In this document: piece by piece, positions 49,763 to 58,985 of the stretch
Layout of the letters: each line of letters opens with the position of its first letter
Position numbering within the stretch: position 1 is the first letter of the stretch
Assembly: GCA_910578495.1 (NCBI GenBank)
Contig: CAJTRE010000003.1
Span: 57,961-121,960 of the forward strand
Reading direction: 5' to 3'
Origin: an uncultured Dorea sp.
GTDB lineage: Bacteria > Bacillota > Clostridia > Lachnospirales > Lachnospiraceae
Length of the DNA stretch: 64,000 bases
Made by a program: the position numbers and the translations under genes
Notes under the pieces: model-generated
What the model was told of the DNA's origin: nothing
The model's input: the letters and a program-made list of their open reading frames with translations, nothing else
Database searches by the model: none

Positions 49763-51563
49763 TGTCTCGTTTCACCTGCCTTCTGTCATCATGACTCATC
49801 TGAATATCATAGATCTGTTTATAAATACCGTCTCGTTCAAGCAGCTCCCGATGGCTTCCCATCTCCGCCACACGCCCCTGGTTCAGCACCATAATCTTAG
49901 AAGCGCCCATCAATGTCGTAATCCTGTGTGAAATAAGAATCACCGTTGTATCTTTCATATATTCCTTTAACGCTTTGCGGATCAAAGAATCCGTCTCAGA
50001 ATCTACCGCAGACAAAGAATCGTCAAATACCATAACCGGAGCTTTCTGAAGCAGCATTCTTGCAATTGCCACACGCTGTCTCTGTCCACCGGAAAGAGTA
50101 ACCCCGCGTTCTCCCACTAAGGTATCATAACCGTCCGGGAAATTCATGATTGCTTCATCAACACAGGCAATCTTTGCTGCCTCGCGAATCTCCTCAAAGG
50201 ACGCATCCGGCCTGGAAGCCGCAATATTCTCCCGAATCGTTCTGGAATAAAGAAACGGTTCCTGAAGCACAATACCTACATGTTGCCGCAACGTCTCAAG
50301 CGGAATCTCACGAATGTCCTTTCCACCAATTTGAATTACTCCATTCCCGTCTTCCAACTCATAAAGCCTTGTCAACAACTGAACAACGGTAGATTTTCCA
50401 CTTCCCGTTCCACCTAAAATGCCAAACGTTGTTCCTTTTCGTATTTCAAATGTCACATCGGACAACACTTTCTGCTCCTCTCCATAGCCAAAATTGACAT
50501 GAGAAAACGCAATGCCCTCCATACTATCCCATGACATACTTTTCAAATCTTTCTTTTCCTCTTTCTCTTCTAGAGAAGAATACGCCTCTTCCTCTGCCCG
50601 GATAATGTAGTCCACACGTTCAAAAGAAACGCCCGCCTTACTCATATCCGACAAAATACGTCCAAGTCCTCGAATCGGCCATACTAATGTTGTGTTGTAA
50701 GAAGCAAACGCCACAAACTCTCCTACACTGAGCTGCCCATTTACTGCTTCCCATGCCCCCACTACAATGACCGTTACTACCTGTAAACCGGTGATCAAAT
50801 CACCCACGCCCCAATACAGGCCGGATAAGGTTCCTAGCTTAATCCAAAGCTTGGCAAACGCGTCATTCTTCTTCCTGAACCTGTCCATCTCAAACTTTTC
50901 ACGCCCAAAGGCTCGGACAACACGCACCCCGGTAGCATTTTCCTGAACCACTGTAGACAACTCACCCTCCGCTTCATCCGCATCGGTAAATCTTCTGGCA
51001 ATCAGTCGGTAAAAAACAGCAGAATATAAAACAACTACCGGAATGAATGCAAATACGACAAGGGACAGTTTCCAGTTCATGGACAGCATCATAGCAAAGG
51101 ACACCGTTATCAAAAATACCGTACGAAAAACTTCCAAAAGCTGTGTTACGACAAAATTTCGGATCACCTCTACGTCAGATGTACAGCGCTGGATAATATC
51201 CCCTGTCTGATTCTTGTCATGCCAGTTCATAGGCAGCTTCTGCACATGGGTAAACAACGCATCTCTTAGATTTTTCGCAAAATTTTCTCCTGCCATGGCT
51301 GTATTGGCCCGGCTTACATACATAGAACCTCCGGATAAAACAGCCGTTCCGATAAGCACCAGAGCCATAATCCACAAATGTTCGGACAGATACGGGTATC
51401 TCCCGTCTCCCAGCACCGAATCAATGGTAAACCGGAAAATCTGCGGCGTCAAAGAATTTAATGCGGTTGTTACAAAAGACGCAATAATAGCCAATACAAA
51501 ATATTTCTTCGCACCGGTAAAAAATTGAGCGGCCAATTTTATTTTTCTGTTTCCGTTTCTCAC
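49749..51563 (-). CDS. ABC exporter half-transporter A (degenerate Walker B subunit)
   Basis: A 604-aa subunit with membrane domain (about 20-300) and ATPase (about 355-590). Walker A GILGGTGSGKST and signature LSGGQRQRVAIARML are canonical, but Walker B reads VMVFDDSLSAVD with Asp in place of the catalytic Glu. Together with the B subunit this yields one competent site (B Walker motifs with this LSGGQ) and one degenerate site. It is the first gene of the pair, with its ribosome binding site GGAGGAAT upstream, and is separated from rplT by a strong terminator. Confidence 0.92.
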   Translation of the reverse strand: MRNGNRKIKLAAQFFTGAKKYFVLAIIASFVTTALNSLTPQIFRFTIDSVLGDGRYPYLSEHLWIMALVLIGTAVLSGGSMYVSRANTAMAGENFAKNLRDALFTHVQKLPMNWHDKNQTGDIIQRCTSDVEVIRNFVVTQLLEVFRTVFLITVSFAMMLSMNWKLSLVVFAFIPVVVLYSAVFYRLIARRFTDADEAEGELSTVVQENATGVRVVRAFGREKFEMDRFRKKNDAFAKLWIKLGTLSGLYWGVGDLITGLQVVTVIVVGAWEAVNGQLSVGEFVAFASYNTTLVWPIRGLGRILSDMSKAGVSFERVDYIIRAEEEAYSSLEEKEEKKDLKSMSWDSMEGIAFSHVNFGYGEEQKVLSDVTFEIRKGTTFGILGGTGSGKSTVVQLLTRLYELEDGNGVIQIGGKDIREIPLETLRQHVGIVLQEPFLYSRTIRENIAASRPDASFEEIREAAKIACVDEAIMNFPDGYDTLVGERGVTLSGGQRQRVAIARMLLQKAPVMVFDDSLSAVDSETDSLIRKALKEYMKDTTVILISHRITTLMGASKIMVLNQGRVAEMGSHRELLERDGIYKQIYDIQMSHDDRRQVKRDNGSI

Positions 51564-51588
51564 AGATTCCTCCCTCCTTTCAAATTTA

Positions 51589-51622
51589 AAAAAAAGTCTC
51601 GGGCATACACCCGGGACTTTTA
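51589..51622 (-). terminator. Terminator of infC-rpmI-rplT
   Basis: On the minus strand AAAGTCCCGGG pairs with CCCGAGACTTT around TGTATG and is followed by eight T. It lies 10 nt after the rplT stop. Confidence 0.92.
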
Positions 51623-51631
51623 AAATATCAT

Positions 51632-51988
51632 TTATGCTAATTTAGCTTTTGCAGTCTCAACAAGTGCAGCAAATCCTTCCGCATCGTTCACCGCCATCTC
51701 AGCTAACATCTTTCTGTTGATCTCAATGTCAGCCAGTTTCAAACCATGCATCAGCTTGCTGTAAGACATTCCATTCATTCTTGCCGCAGCATTGATACGT
51801 GCAATCCATAACTGACGCATCTGACGTTTACGCTCTTTTCTTCCTGCGTAGGAAGATGTAAGCGCTCTCATAACAGACTGTTTTGCAACTCTATACTGTT
51901 TCGAACGTGCTCCTCTATATCCTTTTGCTAATTTTAATGTTCTATTGTGTTTCTTTCTAGCGTTCATTCCGCCTTTAATTCTTGCCAT
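51632..51988 (-). CDS. rplT: 50S ribosomal protein L20
   Basis: A 118-aa basic protein of the large subunit and a known autoregulator of this operon in other bacteria. It begins MARIKGGMNARKKHNRTLKLA and contains KGYRGARSKQYRVAKQSV and YAGRKERKRQMRQLWI, the invariant L20 stretches. It is the third gene of infC-rpmI-rplT, 33 nt after rpmI. Confidence 0.99.
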   Translation of the reverse strand: MARIKGGMNARKKHNRTLKLAKGYRGARSKQYRVAKQSVMRALTSSYAGRKERKRQMRQLWIARINAAARMNGMSYSKLMHGLKLADIEINRKMLAEMAVNDAEGFAALVETAKAKLA

Positions 51989-52021
51989 GTCTTATTCCTC
52001 CTTCAATACTTTAACAATATC

Positions 52022-52219
52022 TTACAGATACGGTAATACCTTTTTCATGTTCTTTACATTTGTTGCATCTGTAATAGCAGCTTTTCTAAGGTTTCTTTTT
52101 CTCTTTGTAGATTTCTTAGTTAAGATATGGCTCTTGTATGCTTTATTTCTTTTTAACTTTCCTGAACCTGTTTTTTTGAAGCGCTTCGCAGCTGCTCTAT
52201 TTGTTTTGATTTTTGGCAT
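52022..52219 (-). CDS. rpmI: 50S ribosomal protein L35
   Basis: A 65-aa basic protein beginning MPKIKTNRAAAKRFKKTGSG, with KAYKSHILTKKSTKRKRNLR, as in all bacterial L35. It sits 37 nt downstream of infC and has the AGGAGGAAT ribosome binding site. Confidence 0.99.
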   Translation of the reverse strand: MPKIKTNRAAAKRFKKTGSGKLKRNKAYKSHILTKKSTKRKRNLRKAAITDATNVKNMKKVLPYL

Positions 52220-52256
52220 GATAATATTCCTCCTTAGATTTTGTAAATTAATATTT

Positions 52257-52763
52257 TTAACGTTTTTCAGTTAAAACCATGCTCATACTTCTGCCTTCCT
52301 GTTTCGCCGGCTTTTCAATCACAGCAACATCAGCAAGCATCTCGGCAAAATCATCCAGAATATGTTTGCTCTGCTGCATATGTGCCATCTCACGACCACG
52401 GAATCGCAGAGTAACCTTTACTTTATTTCCTTTTGTGATGAACTTCTTTGCATTGTTCATCTTTGTGTTAAGATCGTTCGTATCAATGTTCGGTGAAAGA
52501 CGTACTTCCTTCACTTCTACTGTCTTCTGCTTTTTCTTAGCCTCTTTTTCTTTTCTTGCAAGCTCGTACTTATATTTTCCATAATCGATAATCTTGCATA
52601 CCGGCGGCTGTGCCTTCGGCGCAATCTTTACCAGATCAAGCTCTGCCTCTCTTGCAAGTTTCATAGCATCCCTGGAAGACATAATTCCAAGCTGCTCTCC
52701 GCTTTCGCTTACTACACGAACCTCTTTGTCCCTGATTTGCTCATTGATCATTAAATCGCTAAT
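52257..52763 (-). CDS. infC: Translation initiation factor IF-3, AUU start
   Basis: IF-3 checks start-codon choice on the 30S subunit. The 168-aa product reads (M)SDLMINEQIRDKEVRVVSE and ends GRSMSMVLTEKR, with the conserved RFRGREMAHMQQ in the C-domain. Start choice: an ATT at 52763 follows GGGGGTGCAGGAAC, whereas the in-frame ATG at 52751 has no ribosome binding site. The ATT frame gives the ISDLMINEQI start seen in other clostridial IF-3, and AUU starts are the known basis of IF-3 autoregulation. It heads the infC-rpmI-rplT operon behind an attenuator-like leader. Confidence 0.93.
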   Translation of the reverse strand: MSDLMINEQIRDKEVRVVSESGEQLGIMSSRDAMKLAREAELDLVKIAPKAQPPVCKIIDYGKYKYELARKEKEAKKKQKTVEVKEVRLSPNIDTNDLNTKMNNAKKFITKGNKVKVTLRFRGREMAHMQQSKHILDDFAEMLADVAVIEKPAKQEGRSMSMVLTEKR

Positions 52764-52930
52764 GTTCCTGCACCCCCATCATAAAAATAAGTGAATAGTC
52801 TCAGACTATCCACTTGCATATCTACACAAAACTCCCTTAATCCATAAGGAAATTCTCTTTCAATATTAACCAATAGACGCCCGATTGCGCTATGGTGAGA
52901 GTGGATACTCTGCTTTGCTTTTTTTCACAA
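52764..52930 (-). promoter_or_regulatory. infC operon leader with terminator and competing pairing (L20-leader-like)
   Basis: About 165 nt separate the promoter from infC. On the minus strand GTGGATAGTC/GACTATTCAC (52813-52791, 3-nt loop) followed by TTATTTTT is an intrinsic terminator. Upstream, TATCCACT (52907-52900) is exactly complementary to AGTGGATA (52814-52807), the terminator's 5' arm, so the two pairings exclude each other. This is the layout of a ribosomal-protein (L20-type) attenuator; the controlling ligand is inferred, not shown. Confidence 0.7.
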
Positions 52931-52935
52931 GATAT

Positions 52936-52964
52936 AATGTATCACAGATAACTTATGCTGTCAA
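52936..52964 (-). promoter_or_regulatory. Promoter of infC-rpmI-rplT
   Basis: On the minus strand TTGACA (52964-52959), 17 nt and TACATT (52941-52936). Confidence 0.7.
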
Positions 52965-52993
52965 TCATTATTTCCACATATTCTTTAAAAAAT

Positions 52994-53024
52994 GTAACTA
53001 TTCAGCCATATGTTGAATAGTTAC
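52994..53024. repeat. Perfect palindromic element GTAACTATTCA...TGAATAGTTAC
   Basis: An 11-bp perfect inverted repeat (GTAACTATTCA / TGAATAGTTAC) around GCCATATGT, standing free between the infC promoter and the NSS transporter gene. It is the cleanest copy of the short element family seen at 28902, 30217 and 47875. Confidence 0.85.
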
Positions 53025-53167
53025 TTAAAAAATAGAATTCACTCTGTTTTTTTCTTGCTATTTCTCCGGTTTCATGTCATAATAAGCACATTGATGTTGT
53101 TACTTTTATTATAACACCAATAAACGTTAGAAGGAATGCAGTAATTAAAAATTGAGGAGGATTTTAT

Positions 53168-54526
<1,359 letters not shown>

Positions 54527-54535
54527 ATTTATACA

Positions 54536-54574
54536 TCAAAAAGGGATGTTCGACATTGGAAACATCCCTTTTTA
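54536..54574 (+). terminator. Bidirectional terminator between NSS gene and degV
   Basis: AAAGGGATGTT (54540-54550) pairs with AACATCCCTTT (54561-54571) around a 10-nt loop, with A run before and T run after, suiting both convergent genes. Confidence 0.9.
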
Positions 54575-54586
54575 TATACGTTCTTG

Positions 54587-55450
54587 TTATCGTTTCTCTC
54601 CCATACAGAAAATTGCCAGAACACCAGGACCTGTATGACTACCGATTACTGTTCCGATATTATTGACCAGAACATTCTCAACCCCCATTTTTTCGCGAAC
54701 CATATCCGCAAGATACTCCGCCTCTTCTATACAATCTCCATGAGTGACCATAACAACCTCATTTTTCCAGTCTTTTGCCTGTTCGAGCGCCATGCTTAAA
54801 ATCTTATTGATGGATTTTTTACGTCCACGCTCTTTTCCGATAACTTGAAGGCAGCCCTGATTATCCACATGAATGATCGGCTTGATCTGAACCATTGTTC
54901 CAAGAACTGCAGCCGTCTTAGAGATACGTCCGCCTCTTTGCAGATGATTCAAATCATCTACTGTTACATAGTGACAGACGTGCAGTTTGTTTTCCTCCAC
55001 CCACTGCGCCAGCTCATCCATGGACATCCCCTCTTCTTTTTTCTTGAGCACATAGTAAAGAAGCACTCCTTCTCCCATACATGCACACAGCGTATCAATG
55101 ATAATCACCTTTCGTTCCGGATATTTCTCCTTAAGATCTTCCGCTGCCAGCCGCATACTGTTATAAGTTCCGCTTAATCCTGAAGAGAACCCAAGATGAA
55201 GCACATCCTTTCCCTCTTTTAAAAACGGCTCCAGTTTTTCTCTCGCTTCATCCGGATTGATCTGTGATGTAACGGCATTCTTTCCCTCTCTTAGCTTCTG
55301 GAAAAACTCTTTTTCTGACAATCCATTTCTATCTTCATATGTCTTGCCTTCAATTGTATATCTAAGAGCAAATACCGGAATGCCCTTCTCTTCCACCCAA
55401 GTTTTTGGAAGATCCATTGTACTGTTTACTGTAATAACATATTCACTCAT
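54587..55450 (-). CDS. DegV family fatty-acid-binding protein
   Basis: A 287-aa two-domain protein. It begins MSEYVITVNSTMDLPKTWVE and has LHLGFSSGLSGTYNSMRLAA and LNHLQRGGRISKTAAVLGTM, the conserved DegV/FakB segments that hold a fatty acid. FakB proteins hand fatty acids to FakA kinase in Firmicutes; no fakA is in view. It is alone, facing the NSS transporter. Confidence 0.93.
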   Translation of the reverse strand: MSEYVITVNSTMDLPKTWVEEKGIPVFALRYTIEGKTYEDRNGLSEKEFFQKLREGKNAVTSQINPDEAREKLEPFLKEGKDVLHLGFSSGLSGTYNSMRLAAEDLKEKYPERKVIIIDTLCACMGEGVLLYYVLKKKEEGMSMDELAQWVEENKLHVCHYVTVDDLNHLQRGGRISKTAAVLGTMVQIKPIIHVDNQGCLQVIGKERGRKKSINKILSMALEQAKDWKNEVVMVTHGDCIEEAEYLADMVREKMGVENVLVNNIGTVIGSHTGPGVLAIFCMGEKR

Positions 55451-55513
55451 GTTTTATCCTCCTGAAAAAATATAATTCATTATAACACCGTCTTATATTT
55501 TTCGCAAGAAAAC

Positions 55514-56542
55514 CTAAGAAATCACTCCATCTGTCTTCGCCATATGTACGACCAGATCGATCACCTTATTGGAATATCCCCATTCATTATCATACCAGGC
55601 AATCAATTTAACAAAATCATCCCCAAGCATGATTCCTGCCTTTTCATCAAAAATACAGGTATTATAATTTCCCCTAAGGTCACTGGATACAATCTCATCA
55701 TTATTGTATTCAATGATTCCTTTCATGCTTCCCTGACTTGCTTCCTTCACTGCCTGGCAAATCTCCTCGTAAGTCGCTTTTGTTTTAAGATGTGCCGTTA
55801 AATCTACCACCGAAATATCGTTCGTCGGTACTCGAAAGCTCATACCTGTCATATGGCCATTCAACTCCGGAATCACCTTTCCTACTGCCTGTGCAGCCCC
55901 CGTCGATGAAGGTATGATATTATTAAATACAGATCGACCGGTTCTCCAATCCCGGCCGCCGTTGGAATCTACCGGTTTTTGTTTAGACGTAGACGCATGA
56001 ATCGTAGACATCAAAGCTTTTTCGATACCAAATTTCTCATGGATGACTTTCGCAAGCGGCGCCAGACAGTTGGTGGTACAACTTGCATTAGACACGATAT
56101 CCATGGATGACTCGTAGGTATCTTCATTCACACCTATCACAAAAGTAGGGAAATCGTCTCCCTTACCGGGCGCTGTTAAGATCACCTTCTTTGCTCCCCC
56201 TGCAAAATGCTTGGCGCAAGTGCCAATCGTACGGAATGCACCCGTCGATTCAATAATATACTCTGCACCGCAGCCTGCCCAGTCAATGCCCTCCGGGGCA
56301 CTCTCACTCAATACCCTGATATCATGTCCATTAATCCGAATCCCCTGCTCCGTAGCCTGTACATCCCCATAAAATCTGCCGAATACCGAATCATAGCGGA
56401 TCATATATACCATCTTTTCCAGATCAGCATTGCGCACATTAATTCCGCAGACCTCAATCGGCATGTCCCGCTGCTCCAGACTGCGCACAATCACTCTTGC
56501 AATTCGTCCAAATCCATTGATTCCTACTTTTACCTTTTTCAT
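55514..56542 (-). CDS. Second, divergent GAPDH-like dehydrogenase
   Basis: A 342-aa paralogue of the gap product. It has NGFGRIAR (9-16), catalytic SNASCTTNC with Cys155, and His182 in TIHASTSKQ, so phosphorylating GAPDH chemistry is likely. The NAD-specificity Asp (Asp34 in Gap) is Val36 here (GINVRNAD). The stretch DWRTGRSVFNNIIPSSTGAA resembles the E. coli/eukaryotic GapA group rather than the clostridial glycolytic form, so it probably has a separate origin. It might use NADP or act in gluconeogenesis. Start ATG at 56542 follows GGGAGG. It has its own promoter. Confidence 0.9.
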   Translation of the reverse strand: MKKVKVGINGFGRIARVIVRSLEQRDMPIEVCGINVRNADLEKMVYMIRYDSVFGRFYGDVQATEQGIRINGHDIRVLSESAPEGIDWAGCGAEYIIESTGAFRTIGTCAKHFAGGAKKVILTAPGKGDDFPTFVIGVNEDTYESSMDIVSNASCTTNCLAPLAKVIHEKFGIEKALMSTIHASTSKQKPVDSNGGRDWRTGRSVFNNIIPSSTGAAQAVGKVIPELNGHMTGMSFRVPTNDISVVDLTAHLKTKATYEEICQAVKEASQGSMKGIIEYNNDEIVSSDLRGNYNTCIFDEKAGIMLGDDFVKLIAWYDNEWGYSNKVIDLVVHMAKTDGVIS

Positions 56543-56578
56543 AATAACCTCCCGCAAACATATAAATAATTCACTTGG

Positions 56579-56607
56579 AGTATAGCACTCTTTGATAGCA
56601 CAGACAA
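56579..56607 (-). promoter_or_regulatory. Promoter of the second GAPDH gene
   Basis: On the minus strand TTGTCT (56607-56602), 17 nt and TATACT (56584-56579); the leader is about 30 nt. Confidence 0.65.
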
Positions 56608-56676
56608 CCTAAGTTTATATCTTAACAAGACTACTATTTTATTAACAGGATTAACATTCTTTTCACATACATTTTC

Positions 56677-56839
56677 GTAACAGTTCAGCCCGCGCCATTC
56701 GCAAAACCGCACTAACGTGCTATTCGTTGCTGTGCAACTATTTTTGCTCATAATCTGGCGCTCCGCTCATAGTCGGTAAAATACACTCACTCATGCAAGC
56801 ATGATTCGTTTATTTTGCCGACTATGGCTGAACTGTTAC
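56677..56839. repeat. 163-bp MITE-like element with 14-bp perfect terminal inverted repeats
   Basis: Left end GTAACAGTTCAGCC (56677-56690) is the exact inverse complement of the right end GGCTGAACTGTTAC (56826-56839). The right half is itself a hairpin: ATAGTCGG-T-AAAAT pairs with ATTTT-G-CCGACTAT around a loop containing CATGCAAGCATG. The left half is shared, at about 90 per cent identity over some 85 bp, with 62084-62172. No open frame is present. It occupies most of the spacer between the GAPDH paralogue and the SpoVAF gene (56543-56846). Confidence 0.88.
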
Positions 56840-56846
56840 ACATTTT

Positions 56847-58208
56847 CTAATTCAGTTTAATATTCAGGTAACTCCGTCCCGACAATGTCTTATTAAAGCA
56901 AATGCTGCAAACGATAATAACAAAACCTGCAAGAAATCCCCACCAGTTAAAGAGCGCCGTTAATATCAAAAGCTCAAGCCTCATAAATTTGAGCGCGTAA
57001 CCCAGCTCAAAATTGGGCTGCGTATAATTCGCCACTGCCACAAACGCCATATACAGCATAACCTCCGCATTAAACCAGCCGGATTTTACCGAAAATTCTC
57101 CCATAACAAGACCTGCAATCACACTGAGTGGGGTACTTAACATACTCGGCGTATTAAGAGCTGCAAGCCGCAGGCCGTCAATTGCAACTTCCAGCATCAG
57201 AAGTTGAAACACAAGTGGAATATTCACCGTATCTTTCACTGCCACAAACTGAAACATCTCCGGCAACCACTCCAGATTCTGCATAAACAGTAAAAATAAC
57301 GGTGTCAGAAATACCGTCAGAAAACTTATCAACCCTCTGGAGGCTTTTAAATAAACTCTTGTCAGCGTAGGAAAATAATAATCATTCGCTTCCTCAATAA
57401 TGTCGTACACAGATGTTGGAAGAATCATTGCAGACGGTGAATTATCCACTAGAATCACAATCTTTCCCTCCAAAAGACACGCCGCCGCTGTGTCCGGTCT
57501 CTCGGTAAACTTGAATTTAGGAAACGGATTGTACCATTTCCGCTTAAACAGACATTCCGCAAGACTTTGCTGATTCATGCGAAGATCGTCTGTTTTTATA
57601 TTTTGTATCCGTTTTGTTACGTTATCAAGAAGTGCCTTATCCACCCGGTCTGTCATATAGCAGATTGCCACATCACTGCGGGAACTATCCCCCACTTCTG
57701 TCATCTCCATGACAAGATGAGGATCTCTGATTCTTCTGCGCATAAGCGCCGTATTAAACACAATCGTCTCCACAAAACCATCTCTGGAACCTCGCAGTGA
57801 TTTATCCTTATCCGGCTCGTCCACCCCTCTTGCAGGATACGTCCGACAGTCAATGGCAATTCCCGCCTCATATCCATCAATAAACAGACAGGTAACGCCG
57901 GAAAGTACATTTTTTACCGCTTGGTCAAAGTCCCCAAGAATATCCACTTCCACGTAGGGAATAAACTGTCTGGAAAACTGCTGGGCATCCGGCGGCATTT
58001 CCTCTTCCTTTACTTTAATGAGCGAATCCATCAGCTTTAACATGACTTCATCTTTCATAAATCCATCAATAAAATAGAAAGACGCCATACGGTTTCCTAT
58101 CATAAGATCCCTCTGCAAAACATCGAAACTTTCTTTCACCGGAAGAATCTCATTCATATAAGACGAATTTTCTTCTCTGGACGCAGTTATTTTCTTTCTT
58201 TCTATCAT
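56847..58208 (-). CDS. GerA/SpoVAF family spore protein
   Basis: A 453-aa membrane protein. The soluble N-terminal half contains FYFIDGFMKDEVM and the GerA-family signature RGVDEPDKDKSLRGSRDGF, then FLFKR-like CLFKRKWYNPFPK; the C-terminal half (about 290-450) holds four to five membrane helices. It best fits SpoVAF, associated with dipicolinic acid handling and germination, rather than a GerAA receptor, because no gerB/gerC partners are nearby. Two ATG codons are adjacent (58211, 58208); the second has GGAGG at 6 nt. It ends in the edge of the 163-bp element's flank. Confidence 0.82.
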   Translation of the reverse strand: MIERKKITASREENSSYMNEILPVKESFDVLQRDLMIGNRMASFYFIDGFMKDEVMLKLMDSLIKVKEEEMPPDAQQFSRQFIPYVEVDILGDFDQAVKNVLSGVTCLFIDGYEAGIAIDCRTYPARGVDEPDKDKSLRGSRDGFVETIVFNTALMRRRIRDPHLVMEMTEVGDSSRSDVAICYMTDRVDKALLDNVTKRIQNIKTDDLRMNQQSLAECLFKRKWYNPFPKFKFTERPDTAAACLLEGKIVILVDNSPSAMILPTSVYDIIEEANDYYFPTLTRVYLKASRGLISFLTVFLTPLFLLFMQNLEWLPEMFQFVAVKDTVNIPLVFQLLMLEVAIDGLRLAALNTPSMLSTPLSVIAGLVMGEFSVKSGWFNAEVMLYMAFVAVANYTQPNFELGYALKFMRLELLILTALFNWWGFLAGFVIIVCSICFNKTLSGRSYLNIKLN

Positions 58209-58304
58209 CATAGTCCTCCATCTAGGTTCATATTTTCCGGTTCATACCTGCACATAGTATTTCCCGGCTTTCCGTAAAATATTCGCAGCTTATCCATCTG
58301 ATCC

Positions 58305-58335
58305 TATTAAAAAAAGACAGTCGCTTGCAACTGTC
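58305..58335 (-). terminator. Terminator of dut
   Basis: GACAGT/ACTGTC stem (minus 58335-58330 with 58321-58316) with an 8-nt loop, followed by seven T. Confidence 0.85.
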
Positions 58336-58355
58336 CTTTCCCGTCTTTCATCTAT

Positions 58356-58877
58356 CTAGTAACTATTTGTAGTACTCCCAAATCCGCCATTTCGGGCTGT
58401 CGTCACCTCATCATCCATAGTAATGCCATACTCCACAAAAATCCCCTGCATAAATCCAGTTCCTGCCGCAATCTTCACTATCTTTCCCTCGTTGCTGTCA
58501 TTGGTAATCTTCGCAAAAATGTGCCCTTCATTATCAGAATTATAATAATCACTGTCAATAATTCCAACCGTATTATTAAGCTGCAAGCGGAACTTGAAAC
58601 CAAGTCCGCTTCTTGGATAACACTTTAACACCCAGTTCTCCTCCATCTGCACGCGAATCCCGGTCGGAATCTTACATGTCTCTCCCGGCGCCAGTTCAAT
58701 ATCCACTGGAGCATAGAAATCATATCCTGCACTTCCCGCAGTCGCTCTCTTTGGGAGCTTCAAGGACTCATAAATCTGCCGAAGCGTTTGCTCCCCGCAT
58801 ATGCCAAATGTATCCGTATACCCTTCCTTAAACTGCTCAAAACTCACTTTATAAAACTGCGCAACTCTTCTGGCCAT
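58356..58877 (-). CDS. dut: dUTPase (deoxyuridine 5'-triphosphate nucleotidohydrolase)
   Basis: A 173-aa enzyme that hydrolyses dUTP to dUMP, keeping uracil out of DNA. The five dUTPase motifs are visible: TAGSAGYDFYAP, PRSGLGFKF, NTVGIIDSDYY (with catalytic Asp), AAGTGFMQGIF and the flexible C-terminal RNGGFGSTTNSY. There is an extra N-terminal region of about 40 residues. The ATG at 58877 has AGAGG about 9 nt upstream; a TTG at 58895 is a weaker option. Confidence 0.94.
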   Translation of the reverse strand: MARRVAQFYKVSFEQFKEGYTDTFGICGEQTLRQIYESLKLPKRATAGSAGYDFYAPVDIELAPGETCKIPTGIRVQMEENWVLKCYPRSGLGFKFRLQLNNTVGIIDSDYYNSDNEGHIFAKITNDSNEGKIVKIAAGTGFMQGIFVEYGITMDDEVTTARNGGFGSTTNSY

Positions 58878-58956
58878 CTGTCTGTACCTCTTCAATATTT
58901 CGTAATATTTCCCTGTTCTCTATGATATCCTGTAATCCTCAACTATCTTATCACCG

Positions 58957-58985
58957 AGTAAAAGCACCGTCAAGGTGCTTTTACT
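58957..58985 (-). terminator. 12-bp perfect hairpin at the end of the trp-type importer operon
   Basis: AGTAAAAGCACC and GGTGCTTTTACT form a perfect 12-bp stem with a 5-nt loop. It overlaps the stop codon of the ATPase gene. No U run follows the stem, but the stem itself carries TTTT, so its strength is uncertain. Confidence 0.7.

Noticed and set aside
56677..56839. Element as an insertion sequence
   Set aside because: There is no transposase frame within the terminal repeats and no clear target duplication at the ends.
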